DNA of 64,000 nucleotides from Litsea cubeba (GCA_012931725.1 CM022945.1:17001382-17065381); one strand, 5' to 3'; positions 1 through 11,785 are shown, counted from the first letter of the stretch. The notes: a model not told the origin generated them from the letters alone. Made by a program: numbers and translations.

Positions 1-1827
1 TAGCACTTTCTACTAGGGTCCCTATGACCTTATTTTATAGCATTAAGGGTCCTTAGAGACATTGCAGTCCATCGTAACCTTCACAGAACTCCCACTTACG
101 TTTTATGTAAGGTCTCAGTCGACCTTTATTTTCAAGAATAAGAGTCCCCATCGACCGTGCGGCGTACACAAGTTGGATTGCACGGATCTTTTGTGCAGGG
201 ATTTTGCTCATTGATCATTTCTTCATAGAGGTTTCTTCCCTCTTTTTGTTTCTCCTAATCGTTAGGTTTTGAGCAGTTCGCTACAAAGTGTTTGTGTATG
301 GTTGTCACTCCTTGATCTTTGTCTTTTGCCTAGGGTTTTTTTGGGTTAACATCGGATTTTAGGGTATGGTCTTTATGGAAGATAAATGAGTTTAAATTCC
401 ACTGCCACAAGCGTCTTGTTGGCAGCTCGCTTTTATTGATTTTTGAGAATTAGTTTTTTTTTTCTTAAATATGATATGATGGTCTCTTAAGCGTTTCTCT
501 TCTTTCTCACTCTAAATTTTTCTGGTGGTTTTTCTGGGGGTGCAAATAAATCTCTGTTGAAGATGGAGAAGTGAAGGGCGGAGTTGGTTTCCGTCATTGG
601 GGATGATTCTCTGTTCATTCTCTTTGGGTTTTTAAGTGTACAGATTCAAATGCTTTTTTAGTACTGTGGATTTGGTTTTGTATAGGGCTGGCTGCTGTCT
701 TTAGCAGGATAGGTAGTGGTGAAGTAAGAGGGATAGGAATTAGAAGTTGGGGCACTTAATTAGAAATTGATTACTAGAAGTGTACCTTTTTGGGTGATGC
801 ATGCCATGCCTTTTTGAGTGAAGTGAAGTATTTTACTTTAACTTCAACTTAATTCTCTTCACTCCACTCCACATGTGAAATACACTTCATTTTATTCCAC
901 TCCTCATTTATTCAAACAGGCACAGGGCTCGTTTGGAAATTTATTATTAAAGTAAAAGCAATGTAAAGTCTTTATTTTTCAAATAAAAGGGTCACATCAA
1001 AAAATACACATCTTTAAAATTCCCTATTTCTTTTTTCTTTTAAAGACTCAACTTTTAAAACCGTGATTAGAGGACTACTAGTATCCTTATCAGTGTTTGA
1101 CAACTCGGTCAAGTTTGAGTTGGCTCGGACTTTAACAGTATCGAGTTGGATCGATTCAGACTAAGATAACCAATTCGCACCTAATGTAGGTCAACCTGAC
1201 CTAAACTGACTCATATGACCTACGTACATCCAACACACGGGTCAATGCATTTGAACTGCACCATCCCAACTAACACGATGTTTGGCTAGAGCCCAATCCA
1301 TTTCAAGCATTATGGTGGGATTTGAGTTTTGTGGTGCGCCCAAAACTCCCAAAATGCAAAAATATTAAACCACCGTACCATTTAAATTGATTTATATATG
1401 CGGGTTGACCCATAATCCGATGCATTTTAATGGGTTATGTTGGTTTTGCACATCAACCTTAATCCGACCCATGTTATTGGGGGTTGGATTATTTGGCCAA
1501 TGACAATCTGTATAGGAGATTCACGTCAGATTATACGGGTCAAATGCTGGTCAGGTTTATGGGTCAAGTCAGATTTTTCCACCCATAATTCTGTATATGT
1601 ATATGCTTTATGTTAATGACAATTTATTGGAGTATTTTTTTGAAAGATAAATTTTTTTTGGAAGATAATTTATTGGAGTATTGAGCATGTGTGCGCGTGT
1701 GCTCTTTCTGCCTAACTGCATCATTTTCAACTTCAAATTTCTAAATTATATTGCTTTATACATACATAAGCATAGCCAAAATAAAAAGGGCAAAATTCAT
1801 GAAGCAGACCCAACCTAGTTGAAACTG
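1..1827. other. Intergenic DNA, no gene recognised
   Basis: No long open frame or recognisable protein is seen on either strand. About 1080-1580 is studded with short GGGTC/GACCC-type words, as in degenerate hAT-like subterminal repeats, but no paired termini could be fixed. The first 400 bases could be the edge of a transcribed region or of an old LTR; the sequence does not decide it. Confidence 0.5.
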
Positions 1828-2000
1828 TTACGGTCCTAAATGCTTATAAGACTTAATTTGTTCGAGTGAAAGCCATCGCGGAAGCTATCTGGAGCAGAGT
1901 GTGAGTCGTCCTAAGAGGGGAAAATAGTTACCTGCCGCAAGAGTGAGAGCTGCCGAGGACGTCGGCTGCAAAAGCGTAGTGGTATATTACGGTCCTAAAT
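1828..2000. mobile_element. 145-bp insertion flanked by 14-bp direct repeats
   Basis: The word TTACGGTCCTAAAT occurs at 1828-1841 and again at 1987-2000. The 145 bases between them are more GC-rich than the surroundings. Exact 14-bp direct repeats around a short insert are what target-primed retroposition leaves. There is no poly(A) or T tail and no clear pol III A or B box, so the source RNA is not recognised. A deletion-derived tandem repeat is the alternative. Confidence 0.5.
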
Positions 2001-2085
2001 ACAATTAATACATACCCTTTTATATAATAAAATAAAAATAAAATATAAAATTAGAATGGGAAAAAATGGGTCGACTTCAAGGCGG

Positions 2086-2239
2086 ATAGAGACCTCCTAG
2101 GGTTTAATTTAAAAAAAACCTGCCTCAAGTAATAACTCATTCATTCATTCCAAATAACTTTTATAGAGACCTCCTAGGGTTTAATTTAAAAAAAAACTGC
2201 CTCAAGTAATAACTCATTCATTCATTCCAAATAACTTTT
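2086..2239. repeat. Tandem duplication, 77 bp x 2
   Basis: Two adjacent nearly identical 77-bp units begin with ATAGAGACCTCCTAGGG (2086-2162 and 2163-2239). They differ at about one position in an A-run. The near identity points to a recent duplication. Confidence 0.9.
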
Positions 2240-3539
2240 ATTGACTGCTGCCTACTTACTTATAGGCTTCATCGTACAAAGGTAACAAAAGAAAGTGGAT
2301 AACCCACCTCCTATACACTAGCCCACCTAACAAATAACAACTACTAACATAGTGGAGAGTGGAGACTGGAGAAAACAGAATAGGACTTGCTCAAGAGGCT
2401 TATTCCACACCTAACACCTATGTCCACATATCAGAAACTTTGACAATGATGATTTTTTTTTTTTTTTCCGATCTATCCCTAATCATCCCGATTCAATAAA
2501 AAACTGAATCCAATTTCTGCACTACTTGAAACAACCCCCTTAGGATCCCTTATAACAGCTCTTTTTATCCATCCTAAAACCCTCCCTAATCTTTCCCAAC
2601 TAAGCTCTAACCCTAATCCTGACAGAATATGCTCCGTATGATATGTATTGTTTTCAGTCAAGTAATATTTTAGTTTCTTTTTTTTTTTTTTTCATTTTTC
2701 AAGTGCATGTCCTTTTCGGAATGGAACACCAAAATTAACAGAATGTTCCACACTACAGGCCTAAATCGTAAATGGGGACCGGGATGGAATTGACAACCAT
2801 GCCTTTCCATTTGATTAATTTCAGATTTGTCGGCTAGATTTTCTTCGCTGGGCTGCTATGGATTTCTTTTTAAAATGAGGGCGCGATGAGATTTGTTATA
2901 CTTTAATAAGAATGTAAAGCAAGATCTTGATGCTCTGAAACTCAATCACGTTCCTTATATGGGTAAGATTAAATAGGTCGAGAAAAATGGTTGTGAGGTT
3001 ATGTTTGGAATATATTTTAAGAAACGTAGTTAGCAAATGAGCCCGTTTCTATTGCCTAAATTCTTGGGTTTTAATTTAGACGAGCGATGAATTCATGGAT
3101 CTGATGATTCTTCACTACCACTGGAATAATGATTCATTGCTGGGGATTTTTATAGTTGAGGACTTGATCATATTGATATTAGTGTGTATCGTTGCATATA
3201 GGCTAAGAAAAATAGGGTTCGGTGTGCAAATCCACTTAAGTGAGGATTTTCAAATCTTACGAGGGGTGGTCGAATCTGAAAATCCTAATAAATAAAGATT
3301 TTCATTCGTCCAAATCCTAAATTTTGCCAAACATATATTTATCATAACTTTAGGAAAACTTCCCTAAAAAATTGGTTGCCAAACGTCGCCTAAATATTTT
3401 GAAAATTCCATGTGGCATCAATTGTAATGCTACATAACATCTATAAAAGCTATAATGTGGCGCTATAAGATTTGAAAGCACTGACGTGACACCCTTGAGT
3501 TTCTATACAAAGAGAATTTAAAAATCATAAAAAGATTAT
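2240..3539. other. Intergenic DNA, nothing recognised
   Basis: AT-rich sequence with T-runs near 2453 and 2680. No coding exon, RNA gene or paired repeat end was recognised. Confidence 0.5.
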
Positions 3540-4624
3540 GAGGGTTTTACTGGTAAAATCCTCAAATACAGCCATTTATCCCAATGGGTCCTGGCAACTT
3601 ATGCAGCACCAATTGGGTCTTCCCGCCATATTTTTATTTATTTTTTATTTTTCATTCCTACCGACGATAGCGTCACTAAAAAAAATGTTGAGTGACGCTA
3701 TCGTCACTGTTCGCATCTTAAAAAAAAAAAAGAAGCTAAGTTCAGACATGGCTACTCTTTTCTTTCCATCTTCTTCTTCTCATTCTTTGCCATGGCTCTT
3801 CTATCACACCCCTTTCTCTTCCATCTCTCTCTGAAAAAACCCACTTCATTTCTCTACGGAACTCACATCCTCACTACCTCCAATTCCCCTCTCCTACACC
3901 CCAAGCAACAGCAGAGCATTTTCTCCATCAATTTGAAAAAAACCCATAAAGAGAGAGCTGAAAGAGTGGTCTGCAACAGCAGAGGTCTCTGCAGAGGGTG
4001 AACAGTGACGATAAAGGGATTTTTACTAGAAAGGAGGGGACTTGGCTGATGGCTCCCTTTTCTTTCCTTGTATCTAAACAAAAGAGTCGAACAGGAGAGA
4101 GTGAGTTGTGTTGGAGAGGGTGGTCTGGGGTCTGTTGATGGTGCAAGTGAGATAGCTGCAACGAAGAAGAAGAGGGAGTGTACATGTTGCAGGGTGGGGG
4201 CGATGGTGGTGCAGTGTATCTGGAGACGGTGGTCCCGACGAAGCTCTGACGAACCTCAACGATGACGGCGACGATGGAGCTCGTGGTGCAGCTAAAATCC
4301 CAACTGAAAGTCCATCAACTACAAACCCAACCCCCATCATCGAATCCCCAACACCCAAAATCCCAAAACCACTGAAACCCAACCTCTACTCTAAGTACCT
4401 TCAAACCCAAAAACCTCTGTCGAAAGCGGTTATAGGGTATGATGGCGAACGGTGACGCTAGCGTCATTGTTGTCAGGAACACAGTGATGCTGACGCTAGC
4501 GTCACTCACCCCAGATTTAAAAAAAAAAAAAATCAATTAGGTACTGACAGACCCAATTGGTGCTGCATAAATGGCCACGACCCATGTGTTAAATGACTGT
4601 ATTTGAGGATTTTACCGGTAAAAG
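3540..4624 (+). mobile_element. Gene-fragment-carrying inverted-repeat element, copy A
   Basis: The left end (3540-3563) is a 24-bp near-palindrome, GAGGGTTTTAC-T-GGTAAAATCCTC, followed by a terminal segment with the words CCAATGGGTCCTGG and CACCAATTGGGTC. The right end (about 4450-4624) carries the inverted equivalents and ends in GAGGATTTTACCGGTAAAA. Inside the termini are short palindromic words of the type GTGACGCTAGCGTCAC. The interior (3790-4450) looks coding. Copy B lies inverted at 4988-6074. No clean target-site duplication was found, so assignment to Mutator (Pack-MULE) rather than another class is inference from long terminal repeats plus a gene-like interior. Confidence 0.7.
3792..4446 (+). 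pseudogene. Captured gene fragment in copy A (plastid-type N-terminus?)
   Basis: Coding-like sequence starts MALLSHPFLFHLSLKKP and is rich in Ser, Thr and Leu with few acidic residues, as in chloroplast transit peptides. The open frame ends at 4001. A second coding-like stretch at about 4215-4446 reads, in another frame, through a Pro/Thr/Lys-rich segment ending KAVIGYDGER. Frame changes and stops separate the two, so this is not one intact gene. The donor gene is not recognised. The same sequence lies in inverted orientation in copy B, so it was part of the element before it multiplied. Confidence 0.5.
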
Positions 4625-4705
4625 CATGTCTTTTCTTTTTTTCAACGAAAAGGAGCAAAGATATGTCATCGTTCAAATAAAATTGGAAAATAGCTGAGGG
4701 CCTTT

Positions 4706-4900
4706 ACTATTATATAAAAACATAAGGACTTTTTGGTACACCAGACATCTAACGTGATTTTCTCAATAATTAATTTGCCTTTATTGTTATATATGTGATT
4801 TTCTCAATAATTTATTTTCCTTTTTAGTGTTATATAAAAATACAAGGGCTTTTTGGTGCACCGGACATCTAACGTAATTTTTTTAATAATTTATTTCTAA
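4706..4900. repeat. Imperfect direct duplication, period 120 bp
   Basis: The string TTATATAAAAA occurs at 4710 and 4830. In both copies it is followed by CTTTTTGGT(A/G)CACC and GACATCTAACGT. The duplication lies in the 363-bp spacer between inverted elements A and B. Confidence 0.75.
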
Positions 4901-4927
4901 ATATCTTAATTGCAATTCTTTTTAATT

Positions 4928-4949
4928 TCTCTCTCTCTCTCTCTCTCTC
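4928..4949. repeat. (CT)n microsatellite
   Basis: About eleven CT dinucleotides in a row, in the spacer just left of element B. Confidence 0.95.
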
Positions 4950-4987
4950 CAGTCCCACTTTTTCACTCCTTGCTCTCCATTTATTTA

Positions 4988-6074
4988 GAGGATTTTACTG
5001 GTAAAATCCTCAAATATAGTCATTTAACCCAATGGGTCCTGGCCATTTATGCGGCACCAATTGGGTCCGTCAGTACCCAATTGGTTTTTTTTTTTTTTTT
5101 AAATCCGGGGTGAGTGACGCTAGCGTCAGTGTTCTTGATGACAGTGACGCTAGCGTCACAGTTCGCCATCATACCCTATAACCTCTTTCGACAGAGGTTT
5201 TTGGGTTCGAAGGTACTTAGAGTAGAGGTTGGGTTTCAGTGGTTTTGGGATTTTGGGTGTTGGGGATTCGATGATGGGGGGTTGGGTTTGAGAGTTGATG
5301 GACTTTCGGTTGAGATTTTAGCTGCACCATGAGCTCCATTGTCACCGTCATCGTTGAGGTTCGTTAGAGCTTCGTCGGGACCACCATCTCCAGATACACT
5401 GCAACACCATCGCCCCCTCCCTGCAGCGTGTACACTTCCTCTTCTTCTTCGTTGCAGCTATCTCACTTGCAACATCAGCAGACCCCAGACCACCCTCTCC
5501 AACACAACTCACTCTCACCTGGCATGTTCGACTCTTTTGTTTAGATACAAGGAAAGAGAAGAGGAGCCATCAGCCAAGTCCCCTCCTTTCTAGCAAAAAT
5601 CCCTTTATCATCACTGTTCACCCTCTGCAGAGACCTCTGTTGTTGCAAACCACTCTTTCAGCTCTCTCTTTATGGGTTTTCCTCTAATTGATGGAGAAAA
5701 GGCTCTGCTGCTGCTTAGGGTGCAGGAGAGGGGAATTGGAGGTAGTGTGGATGTGAGTTTCGTAGAGAAATGAAGTGGGTTTTTCAGAGAGAGATGGAAG
5801 AGAAAGGGGTGTGATAGAAGAGCCATGTCTGCAAAGAATGAGAAGAAGAAGAAGATGATGGAAAGAAGAGAGTAGCCATGTCTGAACTCGGCTTTTTTTT
5901 TTTTAAAGATGCGAACAGTGACGATAGCATCACTCAACATTTTTTTTAGTGACGCTATCGTCGGTAGGAATAAAAAATAAAAATATGGCGGGAAGACCTA
6001 ATTGATACTGCATAAATGCCCAGTATCTATTGGGATAAATGGTTGTATTTGAGGATTTTACCGATAAAATCCTC
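4988..6074 (-). mobile_element. Gene-fragment-carrying inverted-repeat element, copy B
   Basis: This is the inverted partner of copy A and nearly the same length (1087 versus 1085 bp). Both ends keep the 24-bp palindrome, at 4988-5011 and 6051-6074. The order of internal words (GACGCTAGCGTCA near the left end, GTGACGATAGC near the right) is the reverse of copy A. The two copies differ by scattered substitutions and small indels. No target-site duplication was identified around 4988/6074. Confidence 0.7.
5170..5827 (-). pseudogene. Captured gene fragment in copy B
   Basis: The reverse complement repeats the coding-like interior of copy A. A reading frame on the minus strand starts at the ATG around 5825-5827 (MALLSHPFLFHLSLKNP) and runs to 5611, longer than its counterpart in A because frame-changing indels differ between copies. 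The remainder towards 5170 matches the second coding-like stretch of A, again with stops. The parent gene is not recognised. Confidence 0.5.
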
Positions 6075-8706
6075 AAAAATTAAATGAGGATACACAAATG
6101 ATGGAAAGTGTGGTGATGCAGCTCGTGTGACAAATTGTTGCTGACACGGCAATAGTAATCTCTCCAGCCATGGTCAACTCTAAGATTCTGTTGAGCATGC
6201 CTTTGTGGATAATTGATCTTCCCATCTAGACTGATGTACACAGCTGCGGAGTCTTTTCTTCATGTCGACTGTGGAGAACAGCTGGAGTGAATCGTCCCCT
6301 TCTTAGAATGGGTCATTCCGGATGAGTTGGATTGGATCATTGCATTTGGGCTGTTGGTATGAATCATTTTGAGAGACCTGGGTCCTTATCAGGTTTAATG
6401 GTTCTAAATCAAGTCTAGATGATGGATAAATACAAAGGAATCATTGAATAATCATAGGGCACAAGTTTCCATAATGATCTACATGAACTAGCATTGAAAT
6501 AAGAGATGCAAGGACATTTTCAACAAAAACTCATGATGCAGTAGTGGCCGACTCGGATTTTTATTTGGGTGGGGTGGAGGATGTTTAATTATAAAATTTA
6601 AAATCATCGCAACTACCCATCATCAACGCTGACGACAAATAATCACCACTGATTGCATGGTTGGAAGACATAATTTTTATTTATTTTTATTTTTTGGCAA
6701 ATTAAGGATAAAAGCTTTTTAACTACCTCAAAGATATAGCAATGACTATTTATCCTTAACTTAAGGCAATGCAAAGTGACATGATCTTCATCAATTGGGT
6801 CCCACAAAATGATTATTTATATGGGTGGATGGGTAAAACAATTTATATAAATAGTCCCTCAAAATAGTGAATGGTTGCACGTGCATTAGTTTCATTCTAA
6901 CCTTAATAGGTATTTTGTATTAATTGGGATTGTAGAATGGAATGTGATAAAAATTTAGAGAGAAATTGTAGGAAGAGGTAAGATGAGAGAGGTTTTAGGA
7001 GAAGAATAGATTGGTAAGATGAGAGAGATTTTACCAGAAGATTGGTAAGATGAGAGAGAATTGAGATGCTTGGATTGGATATTGTAGCATGTGCATTAGC
7101 AAATTAGAAAGAAGGCGATTTTTTCAACAAAGCACCCGGGGCATTTTCTAATATGCCTCATCAAATATTGAAGATATCCATTGAAGTTATGGGATAATGC
7201 AGATCAGACCTGGGCGGTCACCCCAGGTACTTACAACGTGGGTCCGCCCCTGCACTGTAGGATCAAGTTTTGGTGAGCTTTTGGCATGTTGAATGCTTCT
7301 AATGACATGATTTGATTATATATAATGAACATTAAGAATTCAAGTTAACATGCAAGGGACTCATTCCTATGGACTATGGTCATACATTCCTTATTCATCA
7401 TGAAACGAAAAAATACAAGTTAAAGGGCGACATTAATTTACAACCATGAAACTGACAAGTGAAAGACTAAGACATATACCAACCAAGAATTAGTGGGTTT
7501 TCTAGCTAACCAAGAGATTACGCATATAAAAGGAAAACGACAATAATCAGGAACATTAACATAAGAAAGAGGCAAGCAAAGAAGAGGATGATGAAATTGT
7601 AAGGCATGTTGAACGATCCAGGCTTGATGGATTTTGCATGTTGATTTCATGGAGTTAGAATAATAACTAAACAAAGAAAACATGGATCGCTAGTTTGTGC
7701 TTGATTACTTAATTGATCCCCAATGCAATGGAAGATGCAAACTTGACATGAGCCCTTTGGAACCGAGGCCACCCCTATTTCATATATGGTTCAGACCAGG
7801 ATCCGAACCAATTTCATGGTTCCGGCTCCAGTTCTGATTCCAGTTACAAGTTCCCAATCCAGATCGAATTCCGATTACAGTTAATGGTTCCAAATACATT
7901 TAAAGATTCTGATCCGTTCCCGTTTAATTTTAGCCCCTGGTGAGTTTTTTGTATGCTTCATTGAGTTTTAACCCTAATTAGCAATTAGATAGATATAAAA
8001 TTAAATGAAAGAAGTTATAAATAGCTCCAAAGGGAGAGAGAGAGAATAAGACACGTTAGAAAGATGAACATTGTATTTTAATGCTGATTTTATATGGTTC
8101 TCGACAACAAGAAACCTTGAACACAACGTAAGTCCAAGTCACATGTTATTAAAGTGATGAAATATTACAGACCATCCAATTGTGCCGTTTTTTTTTTTTT
8201 GGCATCCTCCAGATTTCCTCATGAAACAGGCCCTTTGGCATCGGCAAAATGTTAAATCATGAATTTTTCAAGTTTCAACCACACCTTCATTTACTAATGC
8301 AAAAATAATTTGTTACAGAATACATAGGACTGTACTTTCCAGTGGCTAAAAATGAAGATGTGATTAAGAAACATCTTTTCAGAATGTTGCATTTGTATGT
8401 ATCTCAATGGCAGCTTTTAGATATAATATATAAGTCATCATATTTGTGCAAAATCTATGGATTAATGAGTAATAATGTTTTAACAATCTGATTCCTCAAA
8501 GCAAAAATAAGACAAAAATGGTCCCCTCCGATCCCATTCAATTACAATTTACAGACAAGTCCACAAAATATTCCGCACATTTTGTATGATCCAAATGAGT
8601 GTGAGTTCTTTCAAATTTAAAACAACATAATAAATTGCCCATGGCATACTTCGATCCCCATTCATCACCGAAAAATCCAAAAGGTAAGAACTAATAAAAC
8701 TTTCTA
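6075..8706. other. Repeat-derived DNA without a gene
   Basis: No coding exon recognised. The stretch holds a candidate small element (6540-7256, listed separately) and, at about 7780-7935, a cluster of GGTTCC/GATTCC-type words resembling degenerate hAT subterminal repeats. The rest is AT-rich and unidentified. Confidence 0.5.
6540..7256. mobile_element. Possible non-autonomous DNA element
   Basis: The left end (AGTAGTGGCCGACTCGG) and the reverse complement of the right end (AGTGCAGGGGCGGACCCAC) are similar but imperfect. Ends built around GTGGCGGA(C/G)CC are frequent in plant DNA transposons (family knowledge). No target-site duplication or transposase was found. Confidence 0.3.
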
Positions 8707-8711
8707 TATAA

Positions 8712-9077
8712 TGTAGAAGTGGGTCACATCACCCGGGCCTTTCTAGCTCATCCAGACATATCCCACTCAATCATTAGTCAAAGGGAATGTATTTTCCAAC
8801 GTGGGTCTTAGCTAGATTGTGTATGTTTGCTAAATATAAAGATTCTAATGAGCTAATCATAGATAGATGATTCATTGTAATTTACCTAATTACTTGATTG
8901 TAGCCAACTATATTGGCAATAACAAACACTATATATACATGGTCGAATCGTGAAGAAGGGTAGACCTTCACTGCAAAATTTTCTCATTCTCTTGCTCTCT
9001 CATCCTTCTTCACTGCAAAGTTTTCTCATTCTCTTGCTCTCTCATCTTTCTCTTTCATTCTTTTTCACCCCATTACA
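8712..9077 (+). repeat. 5' LTR of the copia element
   Basis: 366 bp, beginning TGTAGAAGTGGGTCAC and ending ACCCCATTACA. Near its end it carries an internal duplication of the words TTCACTGCAAA and CATTCTCTTGCTCTCTCATC. Compared with the 3' LTR it has an extra middle block of about 200 bp, so one of the two was altered after integration. Confidence 0.9.
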
Positions 9078-9089
9078 TGGTATCAGAGC
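9078..9089 (+). promoter_or_regulatory. Primer-binding site (initiator-Met tRNA)
   Basis: TGGTATCAGAGC directly abuts the left LTR. It is complementary to the 3' end of plant initiator methionine tRNA, the usual primer of copia elements. Confidence 0.92.
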
Positions 9090-10396
9090 CTTGATACAAT
9101 CAAAAATCCTGCTACAGTTTGTCAACTGAATTTGGGAGAAGTGGGTATCGACTGTCATAGGGCTGTCATCTGGATATGCAAAAATCGATTCTTCATTAAT
9201 CAATTCAAGAGTTATTGCTGTCTGAAGCACTCATCTATCCTCCTTTGGATAGATTCTGGATTTTCCTTATCCGTTCGTTGAAAAAGAACAGTGGCCGCAC
9301 TGTTCATCGTCATCTACATTGCATCCTTTCCTTGGCATAGGATTTCTGAATCTGATACAAGTCTGGACCCATATCAGCAAGGATCTCCTCTGATCGTCAT
9401 CAACATTTGAGAAGCACTACAGTCGGCATCACGATTTCGTGGGATCTATGAGTATGCCCCACCTCGGATGAACATATCAACACGGAACTTCCTCCGTATG
9501 TTCGCCTGGATTTTCTTAGAGCATTGGGCATTAGAAAACTTAATTTCACTTAAGTAAAGAATATAATTAATTATTTCTACCCATTCCAAGTCTATTTCCA
9601 TAATTAGACTTCCCTTCTCAAGTTTATTTACCTGTACAGAACATATACAAGAATAAATCACACCTGAACCTCTTAATAAGATCCAGTGGGTCCCACTTGG
9701 TAGAACCAAAATCAGACTTCTAGGACACTGTCGCCCCAGAGTAGCTCTTTAGTCTATTGAATCTGATCCATCATCAGATCACATACTATGGCCCACAAAT
9801 CAGAAATTAAATTCTGATAGTTTTGTACAAAGTCACGCCTGACTTCTTTGTAACTATTGGACAGTGGGTCCCACTAGTTCTCACCCACTGATCATTGTGT
9901 TCAAGGGATTTCAGACGTCAAAATTGTAAAAGTTACTGTATTGATAGTTTGTAGTTGTGGGACCCACCACATGATCTGATTAAGGATCTAGACCCCACAT
10001 CTGTGAGAAGAGTTGTGGTCGACCATTGTGTAGGTGGGCATCTGATGTTTGAATCAATGGGACCCACAGATCAATAAGTGCAAAATCAGCCAGGCGTGAT
10101 TTGGGAGTTGAAACAGTAGGTTACGTTTTTGGTTTGTGGTATCGAGAATCTCTTCTGTGACAACTATTTTCAAAGATAGTTTTTGTCAAATACTTCGATA
10201 TCGTAATCCTATGGAGATCATGAATCTTCTTACACAAGTATAAAAATAGCATTTTAACAAAATCTAAGAATCGGATTAGTGATCAGGATTCACTGCAGTG
10301 TCATTTTTTTCCAGTGACATAGCTAGGGTCTTCCAGGCCATATTTTCTGAATGTCAGGTTTAGGATATTTTTTTTTTCCTCTGGCAATTTGGTACC

Positions 10397-10560
10397 ATGG
10401 AGAAACATTATGTTATCTCAGCCAAATTCAATGGCAAAAATTACATCGCATGGTCATTCCATCTCCAACATTTTGTTGAAGGCCAAGGACTTGGGGGATT
10501 TTCTTGATGGAACAACTGTGAAACCTACTGATGGTGATAAATCTATAGCCACTCGGTCAC
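10397..10560 (+). pseudogene. copia gag N-terminal remnant
   Basis: From the ATG at 10397 the reading starts MEKHYVISAKFNGKNYIAWS and continues with HLQHFVEGQGL, the typical N-terminus of copia Gag (UBN2-type), which binds element RNA and forms the particle. A one-base shift after about 40 codons breaks the frame; the following FLDGTTVKPTDGD is in another frame. The rest of gag is absent. Confidence 0.8.
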
Positions 10561-10654
10561 AAAATAATTCTAAAGTGGTGTTACATGGATTCTTAATTCC
10601 ATTGTTAGCCTTTCCTTGCAAGCCTTTAAGAAGGCCTGAGATATGTAGAATCAT

Positions 10655-10891
10655 TTGAAGAAGTTATATCATCAGGCAAACAAGGCGAGAAAATTTCATT
10701 TAGATACTGAATTGGCTAAATATGGACAAGGGGACAAAAAGCATGTCCTCTCAGGAGTTATACAACTTCCTCATGTCTCTTTTCGAGATAAGCTGGCTGA
10801 TCTCTTCACAAAAGCTGTGCCCCGGCCTCGTCATGATTTTCTTATTATCAAATTGATGCTATGTTCCCATCGGCATCAATTTGAGGTGGAG
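10655..10891 (+). pseudogene. copia RNase H C-terminal remnant
   Basis: The translation contains KARKFHLDTELAKY followed by HVSFRDKLADLFTKA. This matches the C-terminal end of copia polyproteins, where a 'TKHI(E/D)ID' segment and 'ADIFTK' precede the stop. It lies directly against the polypurine tract and 3' LTR, the expected place. About 1.2 kb of pol upstream is deleted. Confidence 0.85.
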
Positions 10892-11018
10892 TGTAGAAGT
10901 TGGTCACATGACCCAGGCCTTTCCAGCTCATCATGAAAAAAGGTAGACCTTCACTGCAAAATTTTCTCCTTCTCTTGCTCTCTCATCTTTCTCTTTCATT
11001 CTTTTTCACTTCATTACA
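10892..11018 (+). repeat. 3' LTR of the copia element (internally deleted)
   Basis: 127 bp, matching the two ends of the 5' LTR (TGTAGAAG start, TTCATTACA end). It lacks the middle block and one copy of the duplicated TTCACTGCAAA segment. It is followed by the target-site duplication TATAA. Confidence 0.9.
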
Positions 11019-11023
11019 TATAA

Positions 11024-11785
11024 AACCTTGCTTTCAAACTATATTTAGAAAAACAAACAAAAGACAATATGCAAGGATGAGATAAATAACTCACCAATCA
11101 TTTCAAAGGGCAATTCTCAGCATCATTTGAGAGCATACTTTCAAGACGGCTTTTGTATACATCACTACAAAGATCCGCAAATAAATTTAAAATACTCATT
11201 ATATTCAAAGTATAGACAAAATCCCCATGCTTTCAAGAAAATAAGTTTTTTTTGTGTACCCAGCACCTAAGAGGGAGCCTACATGCACACGGAAAGGTGG
11301 CCCACACTCAAGTGGAAAGGAGGCATGCACAAATCGGAAAAAACCACATAAGTGGAAAAGGACCTCATGCAAGCGGGAAGAAATGACGTGTCCAAAAATT
11401 CAAACCTTGGACGGCTAGATAAGAATTGACACTCCTTACCACTCGGACAAAGACCCGTTCTTAACGTAATAAATAATTGACAAACTAGCACAATATAAGG
11501 ATTCATGCAAAATGAACAGTTATCCAAAAACATTCCTGCTCAATTTAGAAGAGTTTTCAAAGAGGCACATGGATAAAAATAATCTCTCCATTTAAAATAA
11601 TTCTCCACGCGGTAGCAATCCTAACCCATCAAAAGAATGAAACAAATAATATAATTTATAACTAAGGAAGGAAAGTAGCGTCCATGAACTATTAAAATAA
11701 AAATATTTAATTAACTACCATACAAGTCAGCACAACATTTCCACGTAAGCAAACCATTTCCCTTCTGCAGAGAAGAGCATGGACG
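11024..11785. other. Intergenic DNA, nothing recognised
   Basis: AT-rich sequence with no gene, RNA or paired repeat ends that could be identified. Confidence 0.5.

Larger units (their letters stand above)
8712..11018 (+). mobile_element. Decayed Ty1/copia LTR retrotransposon
   Basis: The element runs from TGTAGAAG to CATTACA and is bounded by exact 5-bp target-site duplications TATAA (8707-8711 and 11019-11023). The left LTR is 8712-9077. An initiator-Met tRNA primer-binding site follows at once (9078-9089, TGGTATCAGAGC). A purine-rich tract TTGAGGTGGAG precedes the right LTR (10892-11018). Between lie about 1.3 kb of leader, the start of a copia gag and the last part of RNase H. Protease, integrase and reverse transcriptase are missing, so it is a non-autonomous deletion derivative. 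Confidence 0.93.
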
